Below, piece by piece: positions 25,962 through 36,917 of a DNA stretch of 64,000 nucleotides. This DNA comes from Gigantopelta aegis. Lineage: Eukaryota; Mollusca; Gastropoda; Neomphalida; Peltospiridae. The number at the start of each line of letters is the position of its first letter. The stretch's first letter is position 1. Made by a program: the position numbers and the translations under genes. Where the stretch lies: contig NC_054701.1 in assembly GCF_016097555.1 (NCBI RefSeq), positions 67,486,475 to 67,550,474 of the forward strand. The letters run 5' to 3'. The notes under the pieces are model-generated. The model had not been told where the DNA came from. It saw only the letters and a program-made list of their open reading frames with translations, and ran no database searches.

Positions 25962-26040
<79 letters not shown>
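25699..26040. repeat. (GA)n/(CT)n microsatellite in gene B
   Basis: About 340 bp of GA with GACA interruptions; in gene B sense it is a (CT)n tract just upstream of LDLa exon 2. Confidence 0.95.
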
Positions 26041-26043
<3 letters not shown>

Positions 26044-26099
26044 AGAAACATCTTCATGCAACAACTGTGTATTAAAAAAATTATATATAATTAAAATAC

Positions 26100-27079
26100 A
26101 CATGTATCAAATTGTTAGACACTGACTAATACAGAAAATATTTAAAATCAAAATAAATTCAGTACTCATTAAAGTATGATAAGTATATGACCAATATGTT
26201 GCAAGTGTATGACTATCCATTGTAGAATCTGAAACGTTAGCTATAACATACACACCAAAATGTAGCCAAATCTTGTAGTAAAAACTATATCTATTCAATA
26301 AGAAACCTAGCTTCAGTTCAGTCACTGTCTACAGTTTGCTATAGTCAATGGGTTAGAGCACCGGTTTCGTCAAAAAGTTCATCTGTAGATAAATGAAAAT
26401 AGTAGTACATGCCTGACTAACATTCTTATGCAATCTGCTGAACAACTATTCAAATTGGTGTGAAGTTCAGGATCTATTGGTGACTGATTCATCAGAATTC
26501 CAAGCTTAGGTTATCTGATAACACATTGCAATGTTGGCCTAACACAATACCATCTACTGATAAAAATATCGAGACACATATAGATGAAAACCCTTCTCCA
26601 TAGAAGAGGTAGTTTTTCCACCAGGTAAATTTTTTCCTGCTATTTCACAATGAGGACTGTTCAAAGAAACGCCATAAACTCTTTGTAGTACAAGCTCCAA
26701 ATAATGTCGTACTGAGCACAAAGTACTATTTTGACAGTCTCGATGTTGTTTCCACAGTTGGCAGTGTAACCTGGAAGGAGCGGTGCCTCTCTGGGGAAGT
26801 GATACAGTATCTCATGAACAGGGATTAATATAAACCTTACAACACTGGCATGTTTACCGGCATCTGTTAAGAAGTAGAGATTTGCTAGAAAGTATCACTG
26901 CACCTTGTTGGATGAGAGTAGGGACATCGGCATCAGAACAGGACATTGCTCTATTGTCAGCAGCCCTCCTATAGAAGCATCAGTGGTATGCATTATGATT
27001 CTCTTAGGAGCCTCCTCATGATTAGACTGCATATGTTGAATGTCAGGAACACATACTGTCATTTGCTGGTGTTAAGCTG
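26100..27079. other. No gene recognised, gene B intron side
   Basis: Unique-looking DNA between the (GA)n tract and the dispersed repeat. No LDLa cysteine pattern was found on the minus strand here. Confidence 0.4.
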
Positions 27080-27450
27080 GACAGGTTTAAACAAGTCCTG
27101 TGATTGTGATAAATGTGAGTGTGTTAGTTCTAAAAAAAATAGTTTAATCTGGGCAAAACAATTATACAATTTTATTTCATCGAGTACCACTGTGTCAATT
27201 AGCCTTGTGCTTGAAACATGTACCTGTTAAAAAAAGTACTCGAATTTTGTGCGGAACTAGGGTAGTCATATCTCAGAAATGCACAGCTTGACCCCCATTT
27301 TTTTTCTGATTCACTTTAAGAGTGAGGGGTGGTAGTATTTATATCCGTGGCGTTTATGTCGATTAATACGCTGCAGGTAGGAGTTTTAGCCACATATGTT
27401 ACTATGGGATTTGATTTGGTAGTATACACCCTAAAGGTGTGGTGGGTGAA
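27080..27450 (+). repeat. Dispersed repeat, copy 1
   Basis: 'tctgattcactttaag', 'tatttatatccgtgg', 'aggagttttagccacatatg' and 'ttgatttggtagtatacacc' all recur inverted at 56310-56700. The family is unknown. Confidence 0.75.
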
Positions 27451-27579
27451 AAGACTTGTAGTGGAGAAGTTGATGTGTGTCTATAGGTTTAAAAAACACT
27501 TTGTAGTCTAGGTAACCTAATGTTTCAAACTGTGTACCTTTATAATATGTCTGTCTGTCTGTCTTTCTGTCTGCCTTTC

Positions 27580-27633
27580 TGTATGTATGTATATATATAT
27601 ATGTGTGTATGTAAGTATGTGTGTATGTATGTT

Positions 27634-27673
<40 letters not shown>

Positions 27674-27830
27674 TGTGTGTGTGTTAGCGTGCATGTATGT
27701 AGGTATGTGTGTATGTATGTATGCATGTACTTACGTACGTACGGACGTACGGACGGACGGACGGACGGATGGAGGGATGGATGGATGGATGGAAGGATGG
27801 ATGGATGGATGGATGGATGGATGGATCAGT
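27580..27830. repeat. Compound microsatellite (TA, GT, GTAT, GGAC, GGAT)
   Basis: Successive runs of (TA)n, (GT)n, (TGTA)n, (GGAC)n and (GGAT)n. Confidence 0.95.
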
Positions 27831-28019
27831 ATATTGCGTTATATATTTTTGGTACACTTTCTATTTTGATACATATGTTATTTCTAAAATGGCGCGTCTA
27901 ACAAACCATGATGTCAAAACATGCTATTACAATGGAAACCTACTCAACATAGATCTATTGAACGTCCTAAAACGATAGTCTGTTGGCCCACGGATAATCT
28001 TTTGTGTCAGGAGTCTTAC

Positions 28020-28138
28020 TTGTGTCAGAACAGCTGATCTCGTCCGACCGTCAACGCAGTCGTCCTGACCGTCACACTTCCAGTTATAATAGATGCAGGG
28101 ACCGTCTGCGCACTGAAACTCGTCCTCGTGACAGGTGA
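28020..28138 (-). pseudogene. Gene B LDLa exon 1
   Basis: 119 nt between 'ttttttgtag' and GTAAGA, with [20 protein letters not shown] and [11 protein letters not shown] visible. The length is one short of a multiple of three and the SDE..C end of the module reads in another frame, so the reading frame is broken here unless this is a base-call error. A SINE lies directly upstream of the acceptor (28147-28455). Confidence 0.8.
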
Positions 28139-28146
28139 CTACAAAA

Positions 28147-28455
28147 AAGTTTGTTTTGTTTAATGACATCACTGGAACACATTGCGTTTTAGTCATCAGC
28201 TATTGGATGTCAAACATTTGGTAATTTTGACATATAGTCTTAGAGAAGAAACCCGCTACATTTTACGATTAGTAGCAAGCGATCTTTTATATACACCATC
28301 CCACAGACAGGATAGCACATACTACGGCCTGTGATATACCAGTCGTGGTGAACTGGTTGGAACGAGAAATAGCCCAATAGGCCCACCGATGGGAATCGAT
28401 CCCAAATCGACTGTGCTTCAAGCGAGCGCTTTACCACTGGGCTACGTCCCGCCCA
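28147..28455 (-). mobile_element. Full-length tRNA-headed SINE with 12-bp target duplication, at a gene B acceptor
   Basis: The head (minus strand gggcgggacgtagcccagtg, B-box near 28400) is at 28455 and the tail gtttgttttgtttaat ends at 28147. GTGACTACAAAA stands at both sides (28135-28146, 28456-28467). The duplication includes the splice acceptor of gene B LDLa exon 1. Confidence 0.93.
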
Positions 28456-28488
28456 GTGACTACAAAATAAAGAAGTCAAACATTGCAA

Positions 28489-28580
28489 ATTGTAAACTGA
28501 TGGCCAGTGTGTTCTGTATTGTGATTGGTCAATTGTAAACTTATGGCGAGTGTGTTCTGTATTGTGATTGGTTAATTACA
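28489..28580. repeat. Two tandem copies of an about 41-bp unit
   Basis: 'agtgtgttctgtattgtgat' occurs twice with 'tggtcaattgtaaactta' between. Confidence 0.8.
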
Positions 28581-28634
28581 TTCTTTTTCCCGGATCAAAT
28601 AGATTGATTGATGTCAACTTATTTTCGTGCTTAT

Positions 28635-28885
28635 ATCCAATTAAGGTTCAAGCACGCTGTTCTGGGCACACACCTCAGCTCTCTGGGCTGGCTGTCCAGG
28701 ACAGTGGGTTGTTAGTTGTTAGTTGGTTAGTGGTTAGTGAGAGAGAAGAGGGTGTAGTGGCCTTACACCTACCCATTGAGCCCTTAAGAACTCACTCTGG
28801 GTTGGAGCCGATACTGGGCTGCGAACCCTGTACCTACCAGCCTGTAGTCCGATGGCTTAACCACTGCGCCACCGAGGCCGGTCAT
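28635..28885 (-). mobile_element. SINE of the third head type, minus strand
   Basis: The head ends 'cactgcgccaccgaggccgg' at 28885; the body 'ccaattaaggttcaagcacg' and 'gctgtccaggacag' matches 54858-55090. Confidence 0.8.
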
Positions 28886-29061
28886 CAAATAGACAACAAC
28901 ACCCGGAAAGCTAATGACGTCATTAGAAAGTGACATCAATGAAAATTGGAACAGGCGAACTTGACGATTCAAGGGTCTACAGTTAGAATGTAGCCAGGTA
29001 TGTTTTTCAAGAAATACCAAATATACAGTTAGTTCCGTTGAAAAACGATCCAGTTTACAAT

Positions 29062-29227
29062 GGACATAACCATATAGAGTTTTTAGATTTGAGGGTCTTA
29101 TTGTCTATGTGATGCCCGCAAATGTTTCATTTTTGACCGCAAGCTAACTCCTTCGGTCAAAAATTACATTTGCGGGATCAAACAGACAATAACACCCGCA
29201 ATCTAAAAACTCCATATGGTTATCTCC
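29062..29227. repeat. Foldback MITE, about 75-bp arms
   Basis: The left arm 'gacataaccatatagagttt'...'gcccgcaaatg'...'tttgaccg' mirrors the right arm ('cggtcaaaaa'...'catttgcggg'...'aaaaactccatatggttat'). Confidence 0.8.
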
Positions 29228-29228
29228 T

Positions 29229-29625
29229 AAATATTTGACATCCAATAGACGATGATTAAAAAAATATGCTCTAGTAGTGTCGTTAAACAAAAGAAACTTG
29301 AACAAAATAAAGCAGAGCCAAAAAATACAAAATATTTGACATACAACAGCCGATGATTAATAAAGCAATATGCTCTAGTAGTGTCGTTAAACAAAACAAA
29401 CTTGAACAAAAAAAATAATGCAGAGCCAAAAAACCCCAAAATATTTGACATCCAACAGCCGATGATTAATAAAGCAAATATGATCTAGTAGTGTCGTTAA
29501 ACAAAACAAACTTGATCAAAATAAAGCAGAGCCAAAAACACACACACAAAAACACACAAAATATTTGACATCCAATAGCCGACGATTAATTAATAAATCA
29601 ATGTGCTCTAGTGGTGTCGTAATGG
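29229..29625 (+). repeat. Four tandem copies of a SINE 3' tail
   Basis: 'aaatatttgacat' starts near 29229, 29331, 29438 and 29557; each copy runs through 'ctctagtagtgtcgttaaac' and (the first three) 'aaagcagagccaaaaa'-like spacers. Confidence 0.85.
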
Positions 29626-30003
29626 TAAGCAATTCTGTATGTGTTTCGAAGTTTTGGGTGAGATTACAATTTCTGGACATTTGAGGGAATTTGCATATTT
29701 TATCTAACATTTTGCAAACAATTGCAATTTTGACCAGCATTGCCCGTATCACATGCTTCCATTTACATTTGGATTCAGCATACTTTGAAACCTTGTAAAT
29801 ACAAAATTGCATACTTTGCGCCACGTGCACATCCATTTCACCTATCTGCCCTACTGAAAGTGTTTCTGAGGCGGGATATAGTCCACTGGTAAAGTGCTTG
29901 ACTGATGCGTAATCGGTCTAGGATCGGTCCCCGCTGGTGGATCCATCGGACTAATTCCAGTTCCATGCAGTGCACCACGACTGGTATATCAAAGTTCGTG
30001 GTT
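29625..30003 (+). repeat. Composite repeat with a SINE head and about 240 bp of extra sequence, copy 1
   Basis: 'gtaagcaattctgtatgtgt' through 'gcgccacgtgcacatcc', then a SINE head and body from 29868. The whole block recurs inverted at 35665-36137. Confidence 0.8.
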
Positions 30004-32530
30004 TTGCCTTTGTTTAATTCGTTGTGAGACACAATTTACTGATATAAAATATTGTGTTATCCAAATATCACCAATTCCTAAGTTATTCAGTGTGTTTTAA
30101 CAGTGGTAATCCAGTTATAGTTAGTTCCGTTAGTAAGGTGGTCGTTTAACATAATTTCGTATAAACGAGTAGAACATTTTGATTGTTTTCCTGACATCAG
30201 TCGCGCCCATTTGCATACCATTCTTCTATATATAGTTAACTCGATTGGCATTCTCCCTAACTCTCCATAAAGTATAAATATTGCTGTTCCTTTCTAAACA
30301 GGTAGGATGTGTCTTAAAAAGTTTATTTGTACAGAATAAAATATATAAACTTTTTCATAACCCCATATTTGGCATCCATATAATAAGACTGCACGAACCA
30401 TTGAGTCGAATATGTTAACAAAGACTGTGGTATGTACTTGCCTGCCTGTTAAACGTTAAATATTTGTTAATTCTGATACTGCAATTGCAGGCTTCGCCAG
30501 ACACCTCGATACCCCCCCCCTCCCCCTGCAAAATTTCCTGCGCAAGCCCCTGATTTGTTAATTCTGATACTTCCATTTGTTAATTCTGATACTACATTTG
30601 TTAATTCTGATACTCTGATGCACAAATGGAAATGTGGTAATATATGAACTTTTTTTTTTTTTTTAAAAACGACAAAAAAACAACAACAAACATTAACCAG
30701 ACTTAACGAAACGTTGACACGTTCAGATCCGATCATGCGACATATACATTCGGGAACGGGATCCGGCAATCGGACATATTGTCCGCATTGTGTGAACGAT
30801 CATAAATGCAATACACGTAAGGCAACATGTTTGTTTTTTCCAAACGAAACTAGCATGGGAAGCTATCTTTTTAACTTCCGGTTTGGCGTGCGGATCTGAT
30901 TTCAATCGCTATATGGAACGATCCAATCTAATTAAAATTAGCTCCACTGGTTAATTTTGAAATTTACATCCAAAAATTAAATAGTGGGCCTTTGAAATTT
31001 TGATGCGCATCTCTAATTAATATAATTAATAAAGAAAATTCTACTCATTAAATTTGGTCGCTAGATTAGATCATCGGTGGCCTGACTCGGGATGGAGGGG
31101 GGGGGGGGGGGGAATAGAGTTGAAAATGGGCAGAATTTTGAAAATAGCAATTAGTAAAAAAGTTAATAGAATTTTAAAAAAGAAGAAAAGTTACAAGCCA
31201 AAAATAAAAAGAATTGACTGCTCGGTCGAATATTTATATAATTTGAAGCATTTTAGAAGGACAGTCCAAAAATAAATAAGAGAAAGAAGAGAGGATCGGA
31301 CTATTTAATAATATTAAAAAAGAAAGTAATTTCGACATAAAATTCTGAACGAAGATCTAAAAGTTTAAAGTCCGATCTGTTTGTCCACGTGAGTGGCCTC
31401 GTTGAGGCCGTTAGGGTGCACAGCTTGTAGGGACGAGATGGGTTGCATCTCGTGAAAAAAACAACCCCTTGATTGACAGTCAATAGACGTTGAAGGTGTA
31501 GTGCTGTGCTGAAATACAGATCTTGAGAAGCCGGATCCGTCTGAACGAGAGAGAGAATCGGACTAGGGTATAGTCCAGTCGCCATGGGTTGGTATAGTGG
31601 TGCGGACGGGCCCGACTCCGGAGGATACGAGATGGTATCACAATAAAACAAAGTAAAGTCTATAGTGATTTGAAAAGAATTTGAAAACATTCGGGATTAT
31701 GCCGAGGGTATACGAAATGATTCGGGTGAATTACGAAGTATGCCGGAAACTAATTTCAATATTAAATTTTGAATTTGACCCCCCCCCCCCCCCCCCCACC
31801 ACCACCACCACCACCGTGATGGTATAGCCATAAAATCTGTTTATACTAGTATTCAATCCAGACTTTATTACTGCACTTTGACCCCTTTTTTAATGTTGAA
31901 ATAGACCAACAAGTTCGCCTATTGCATAAATAGTCTCGCACGATATTTTTAGAATTTCTATGCTCCCGAATAACGCTATAAAAGGCGAAGTGTAATTGGT
32001 CGATATTTAAATTGTTATTTATAGATGAAATGTCACCTAGACGCGGGAGTCCACGCAATGCTGTTAGATCTACTGGTAGACCAGTAGAGCTAATTTTAAT
32101 CAGATTGGGAGCGATGGAAATAACTGCGTCCTTAACTGCGTAACTGTTAATATTTTGGATTTATTCCTACGGGACATTGAAAAATCAATAGCACCACCCA
32201 GGTCGGGCTGCTGGTGATCTCCTGTACTTGCCAGCACGGGCGGTCCCTTCTCCCACCCTCCCCAATCTTTTTCTTACGTATGGCCATAAGCATACGAGAG
32301 AGGGGTGGGGTAGGGGGGCAAACTGCCACTTTAGTGTTGCACCAAAACCTCAAATTCGGTCATGAGCTAACCTGAGACAAAATTAGTTGTAATCCAAGTA
32401 AAAATGCGTAGTGATTCGTTTGCAAACCAATATATAGCTGTTTGGCAGTAATGCTAATATGAATAAATGTTGATATGCAGATTCCGGCATTGTCGTTTCA
32501 TTCGGGCAAAAGCCAGCCTTCCCCTAACAA
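30004..32530. other. No gene recognised
   Basis: Contains poly-G (31090-31112), poly-C/CCA (31780-31815) and the small repeats at 30545. A 129-codon minus frame at 31690-31301 has no recognisable motif. Confidence 0.4.
30545..30625. repeat. Three copies of 'ttgttaattctgatac'
   Basis: Three spaced repeats at about 22-bp steps. Confidence 0.8.
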
Positions 32531-32728
32531 AAATAGGAGCCCGTCCGCCTACACGTATGACATTATATAAATTATATAAATAGGAGCCCGTCCGCCTACA
32601 CGTATGACATTATATAAATTATATAAATAGGAGCCCGTCCGCCTACACGTATGACATTATATAAATTATATAAATAGGAGCCCGTCCGCCTACACGTATG
32701 ACATTATATAAATTATATAAATTATATC
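32531..32728. repeat. 47-bp tandem repeat, four units
   Basis: 'ataggagcccgtccgcctac' at 32533, 32580, 32627 and 32674; the units look nearly identical, which suggests recent expansion. A single related piece 'gggagcccgttcgcctatgg' is at 4418-4437. Confidence 0.9.
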
Positions 32729-32919
32729 AATAACCGGTTTATAGAAAAATGTGTTTCCGTGTTTAATTCATTTAAATATTAATTATATGTAACTGGTCAA
32801 ACAATTTTCACATTTAGTGATAATTGCAATAAGTATGCCAAATTTACTTTGAATGGTGAATGGACCGGAATTACCAATAAAAAAGGATAAGCTGGTAAAT
32901 TTACTCTGCTAAAATTATT

Positions 32920-33284
32920 GGGCGGGATTTAGCTCAGTCGGTTAAGTGCTCGCTTGAGGTGCTTGCGTCGCAGGATCGAACCACCTCGATGGATCCATTC
33001 AACAGATTGATTTTTTTTTCTCGTTCTAACCAGTGCACCACAACTGGTCAAAGACTGTGGAATGTGCGTTCCTGTCTGTGGGAAGTGCATATAAAAGACA
33101 TATAAAAAATGTCTTCCTGCATTAAGAAAAATGTAGCGGGTGCATATAAAATATCCCTTGCTACTAATGGCAAAATATAGCGGGTTTCCTCTTTAAGACT
33201 ATATGTCAAAATTACCAAATGTTTAACATCCAGTAGCCGATGATTAATAAATCAATATGCTCTAGTGGTGTCGTTAAACAAAAC
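32920..33284 (+). mobile_element. tRNA-headed SINE (second head type) with 9-bp target duplication
   Basis: The head gggcgggatttagctcagtc contains an A-box-like 'tagctcagtcgg' and B-box-like 'ggatcgaacc'. AAAATTATT flanks it (32911-32919, 33285-33293). An internal stretch from 'gtgcatataaaa' is partly duplicated. Confidence 0.9.
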
Positions 33285-33293
33285 AAAATTATT

Positions 33294-34165
33294 TAACATT
33301 GTTTCTAGTCCTGCAAACAGGGCCACCCAAATAGGGGAGTACAGATACCGGCATGGTAGCATTATTTCACATGGCTAGACTTATTCATTATGGTGTGGGG
33401 ATCATGAAACCAACTGATGATACGTCCAAACCTGCGTGCGTTTTGCATGTCGGCAATTTCCCAATATGGCTGCTGCTATATCAAAGAAAGCCATATATCT
33501 GCCAATTCTTCACATATTGAGGTGACTTTAGTATCAAAACACATGTTTTGGGGGATGATAAATATGACTAACACACTTCCAGACCAATTAGATGTATTCT
33601 GAACCACTTTTCAAGATGATTTCACAAAAATCACTGTATTTGTGATGTATTAATATCATGCTAACAATGGTGATGTAGATTTCATTGTAACAGGTGATAG
33701 ATTTCATTGAAATTTGCTATTTAGAAAATTAAACAATTCTCCCATAAAATTTGTAAACAATGGGTTTACTGTTTCAGAGTGATCTGGTAGAGTTCAAATC
33801 CAGTGACCGTACAGAATCTGGTATATATTACACAAACTAAATTCAATATTGATGTTTGTTATCTGAGATGTGTCTCTCATACCGTCTGGTATATTCCTCA
33901 CACGTAATTTCAGTTTTGATATTTCCTGTAATTGATGAACCTCATTATATAAATTCTTATGTCAATACGGGCATGTATTCAGAGTAACTATATCCTCTGT
34001 CAGTATGATTAAGCCTTACAATATGGATCAGATAGTAATGGGAAAACATGGCCGGGGTAGGGCAAACACTCGAATCCAATTTAGCAGAGCCGCCTTTATA
34101 ACCCATGTCGTGTGAGCTGGTACATTTAATTTTCGTGAATCAGCAGAAGGGTCGCCGGTTTCGAT
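33294..34165. other. No gene recognised
   Basis: AT-rich, no repeats or motifs identified. Confidence 0.5.
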
Positions 34166-34169
34166 GGAT

Positions 34170-34340
34170 TGCAGAGGCGGATCTAAATTTGCGACAGTTA
34201 TATATTTTATTATATATTAATTTTTTTTTTTTTTACGACCCTCCTCTAAACCTCCCCAATGTTCCCTTAGCATTTCGCCTCATGTCATTGCCTCCACCCC
34301 CCCTCCCCCCCAAATGGATTTTCTGGATCCGCCACTGGAT
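34170..34340. mobile_element. MITE with CAGAGGCGGATC / GGATCCGCCACTG ends
   Basis: Ends cagaggcggatct and tggatccgccactg, with GATTG directly at both outer borders. It shares its interior ('tatattaatttt', 'cctctaaacctccc', 'cgcctcatgtcattg') with the copy at 52078-52250. Confidence 0.65.
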
Positions 34341-34403
34341 TGACTAAATAGTTCTACGAATTCATTTGTGTGCACCAATCATCAGACCTAAACCAGTGAG
34401 TAG

Positions 34404-35220
34404 TGTAGGGTCTCCACGAGTACTCGGAGTACTCGGGCACGGGCCGAGTCTAGAAAGACTCGAGTCCGTTCATAAGACTCGAGTACCCGTACAAGTGACA
34501 CAATGTATAGGAGTACCGGCCTCGGTGGCGTCGTGGTTAGGCCATCAGTCTACAGGCTGGTAGGTACTGGGTTCGGATCCCAGTCGAGGCATGGGATTTT
34601 TAATCCAGATACCGACTCTGAGTGAGTGCTCCGAAAGGCTCAATGGGTAGGTGTAAACCACTTGCACCGACCAGTGATCCATAACTGGTTCAACAAAGGC
34701 CATGGTTTGTGCTGTCCTGCCTGTGGGAAGCGCAAATAAAAGATTCCTTATTGCTAATCGGAAAGAGTAGCCCATGTAGTGGCGACAGCGGGTTTCCTCT
34801 AAATATCTGTGTGGTCCTTAACCATATGTCTGACGCCATATAACCGTAAATAAAATGTGTTGAGTGCGTCGTTAAATAAAACCTTTCTTTCTTTCTTTCT
34901 TTCAATGTATAGGACATCTATTTCAGCAGTAACTAATCGGTAATACAAGTTACACAATAAGTATATGATATGTGCTAGCTTCTGTTTTTTAAATCTGGCT
35001 ATCCATCACAATACTGAATGTATCAACCGGTTTCTAAATGCAATACCATGGTATGATTTGGCATTCATGTTCAGCGCTGGAATTAAAATGCATAATGCTA
35101 GTTTTCTTTATTCCTTAGTCTCATTATCATTATAAGGTCTAGTAAGTGTCAGGTACTCGGGTTCAGGTCGAGTTTGACCCTCAAGTACTCGAGTTATATT
35201 GGACTCGTGGAGGCCCTAGA
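34404..35220. mobile_element. hAT-like non-autonomous element holding a SINE
   Basis: The left end 'agggtctccacgagtactcg' and right end (rc 'agggcctccacgagtcc') are inverted copies; 'gactcgagtacccg'-type motifs recur just inside. A different tRNA-headed SINE (34515-34905) lies within. The superfamily call rests on the resemblance of the end to hAT termini. Confidence 0.5.
34515..34905 (+). mobile_element. SINE with a third head type and the second tail
   Basis: The head ccggcctcggtggcgtcgtg, B-box-like 'gggttcggatccc' and a long 5' module are unlike the other SINEs, but from about 34665 the body and tail match the second tail type ('gtcgttaaataaaacc', then (CTTT)n). Confidence 0.85.
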
Positions 35221-35236
35221 GTATTGGCCACATATC

Positions 35237-35459
35237 CTCAGTGCATGTACTGGGTCCAGGGCCCATATTTTCGAAGCTCTCTCAGCGCTACGAAATCGTA
35301 AAACCATCGTAGGGTGCGACACGCCATAGTGACGTCATAGCTTACGATAATTTTACGATTTCGTAGGCAAAGATTGCTTCGAAAATGTGTACACAGAGTA
35401 GTTAGCGGATAAAATATGGGTTTGAAAGTAAACTCAGTGCATGTACTGGGTCCAGGGCC
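35237..35459. repeat. Foldback element between 27-bp direct repeats
   Basis: The 27-bp stretch beginning 'ctcagtgcatgtactgggtc' occurs at 35237-35263 and 35433-35459. Between them lies a stem: 'attttcgaagc' and 'cgaaatcgtaaaa' on the left, 'ttttacgatttcg' and 'gcttcgaaaat' on the right, with outer CCCATATTTT / AAAATATGGG. Confidence 0.75.
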
Positions 35460-35664
35460 GTTCTAACAAAGGTTGAGATTATGTTTTGATTAAAACAATA
35501 ACGCTCATTAAGGCAACTTACCAATATACAATGACGTAATCAGGTATGACGTTCCCTGACGACGTAATTTTTACATTCCTCGAGAAATGAATTAATTCCC
35601 GTTGCTACGGCTGGACCAATTGGATGAAGGTTTATTGTCATAAATGTAACGGCAATTTAATTAT

Positions 35665-36137
35665 ATAGTGTTAGAGAGAAAACCCGCTATATTTGTCCAT
35701 TAGTAGCAATGGATATGTTATATGCACCATTCCACAGACAGGATAGCACATACCACGAACTTTGATATAACAGTCGTGGTGCACTGCGTGGAACTGGAAT
35801 TAGTCCGATGGATCTACCAGCGGGGACCGATCCTAGACCGACTACGCATCAGTCAAGCACTTTACCACTGGACTACGTCCCGCCTTAGAAAAACTTTCAG
35901 TAGGGCGGATAAATGAAGAAGATGTGCACGTGGCGCAAAGTTTACAATTTTGTATTTACAAGGTTTCAAGGTATGCTGAATCCAAATGTAAATGGAAGCA
36001 TGTGATACGGGCAATACTGGTAGGTCAAAATTACAATTGTTTGCAAAAGGTTAGATAAAATATACAAATTCCATCAAATGTCCAAACATTTTATTCTCAC
36101 TAAAATTTCGAAACACATACAGAATTGCTTACCATAA
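35665..36137 (-). repeat. Composite repeat, copy 2
   Basis: SINE 35665-35885 followed by 'gtgcacgtggcgcaaagttt' to 'acacatacagaattgcttac', the inverse of 29625-30003. Confidence 0.8.
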
Positions 36138-36320
36138 CGACGACAAATTTTTGCGGGTGAAACACTGAAACCTAGCACATAAAATAAAGTACCACGAACC
36201 CATGAGATCAATTATTGTAATTGTTTAATATAAATACAAGTAAATTATTTTTGAACAGTTTTATTTATTGGTTCAAAACACACTCTCAAATGAGTTGTAT
36301 ACTCATGTTATATGAAATAA

Positions 36321-36917
36321 CTTGTTTAAAATAAGGTTGGCAGATATTGTGACATCTAATGACGGTTGTAAACAAGAATTTATAACTTAATATAGTTCAA
36401 TATATTCACATTTATGTAGAAGAGATGCATTTGGGTTTCAGTTGCTCTGCATCATTTCGGAACGTTACTAAATATAGTATCACTGTTCTGAATAAGTGAA
36501 TTCCTCGCTTTCATGGAGTGGCACTTCTTCACACTAAGGGAGTAGTACGTCTTCCCACTAAGAGAGTAGTACATCTTCCCACTAAGGGAGTAGCACTTCT
36601 TCCCACTAAGGGAGCAGCACGTCTTCCCACTAAGAGAGCAGTACATCTTCCCACTAAGGGAGTAGCACTTCTTCTCACTAAGGGAGTAGTACGTCTTCCC
36701 ACTAAGGGAGTAGTACGTCTTCCCACTAAGAGAGTAGTACATCTTCCCACTAAGGGAGTAGCACTTCTTCCCACTAAGGGAGTAGTACGTCTTCCCACTA
36801 AGGGAGTAGTACGTCTTCCCACTAAGGGAGCAGTACGTCTTCCCACTAAGGGAGCAGCACTTCTTCCCACTAAGGGAGTAGTATGTCTTCCCACTAAGGG
36901 AGTAGCACTTCTTCCCA
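36321..36917. repeat. First 597-bp higher-order unit: about 207 bp of flank plus a 24-bp array
   Basis: The block starting 'cttgtttaaaataaggttgg' at 36321 recurs at 36918. Each copy carries the same non-repetitive flank, then the 24-bp array (from about 36528 and about 37108). The offset is 597 bp. Confidence 0.9.

Larger units (their letters stand above)
22707..28138 (-). pseudogene. Damaged paralogue of the LDLa-ShKT gene (gene B)
   Basis: Four LDLa-like exons and an ShKT-like last exon lie in the same order and strand as gene A. Exons at 24898-24773, 24043-23950 and 22820-22707 match gene A exons 4, 5 and 7, and the similarity continues into the introns (the 93-bp repeats, and the 'acaatataacgtggtg' stretch before the last exon). 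Two more LDLa exons (28138-28020, 25666-25553) lie upstream. No signal-peptide exon was recognised. At least four or five lesions are visible: frame changes in two exons, a lost splice AG, an internal deletion removing cysteines from the ShKT module, and loss of the exon-6 equivalent. An assembly error cannot explain all of these. It may still be transcribed. Confidence 0.8.

Noticed and set aside
25521-26125. Long Arg-Glu or Ser-Leu open frames
   Set aside because: The (GA)n/(CT)n microsatellite; only the LDLa part at 25666-25553 is meaningful.
27431-27901. Cys/Val- and Thr/His-repeat frames
   Set aside because: Compound microsatellite read in triplets or tetrads.
32920-33000. tRNA gene
   Set aside because: A- and B-box motifs are present, but the sequence continues into a SINE body and tail with target duplication; no free-standing tRNA fold was found here or at the other SINE heads.
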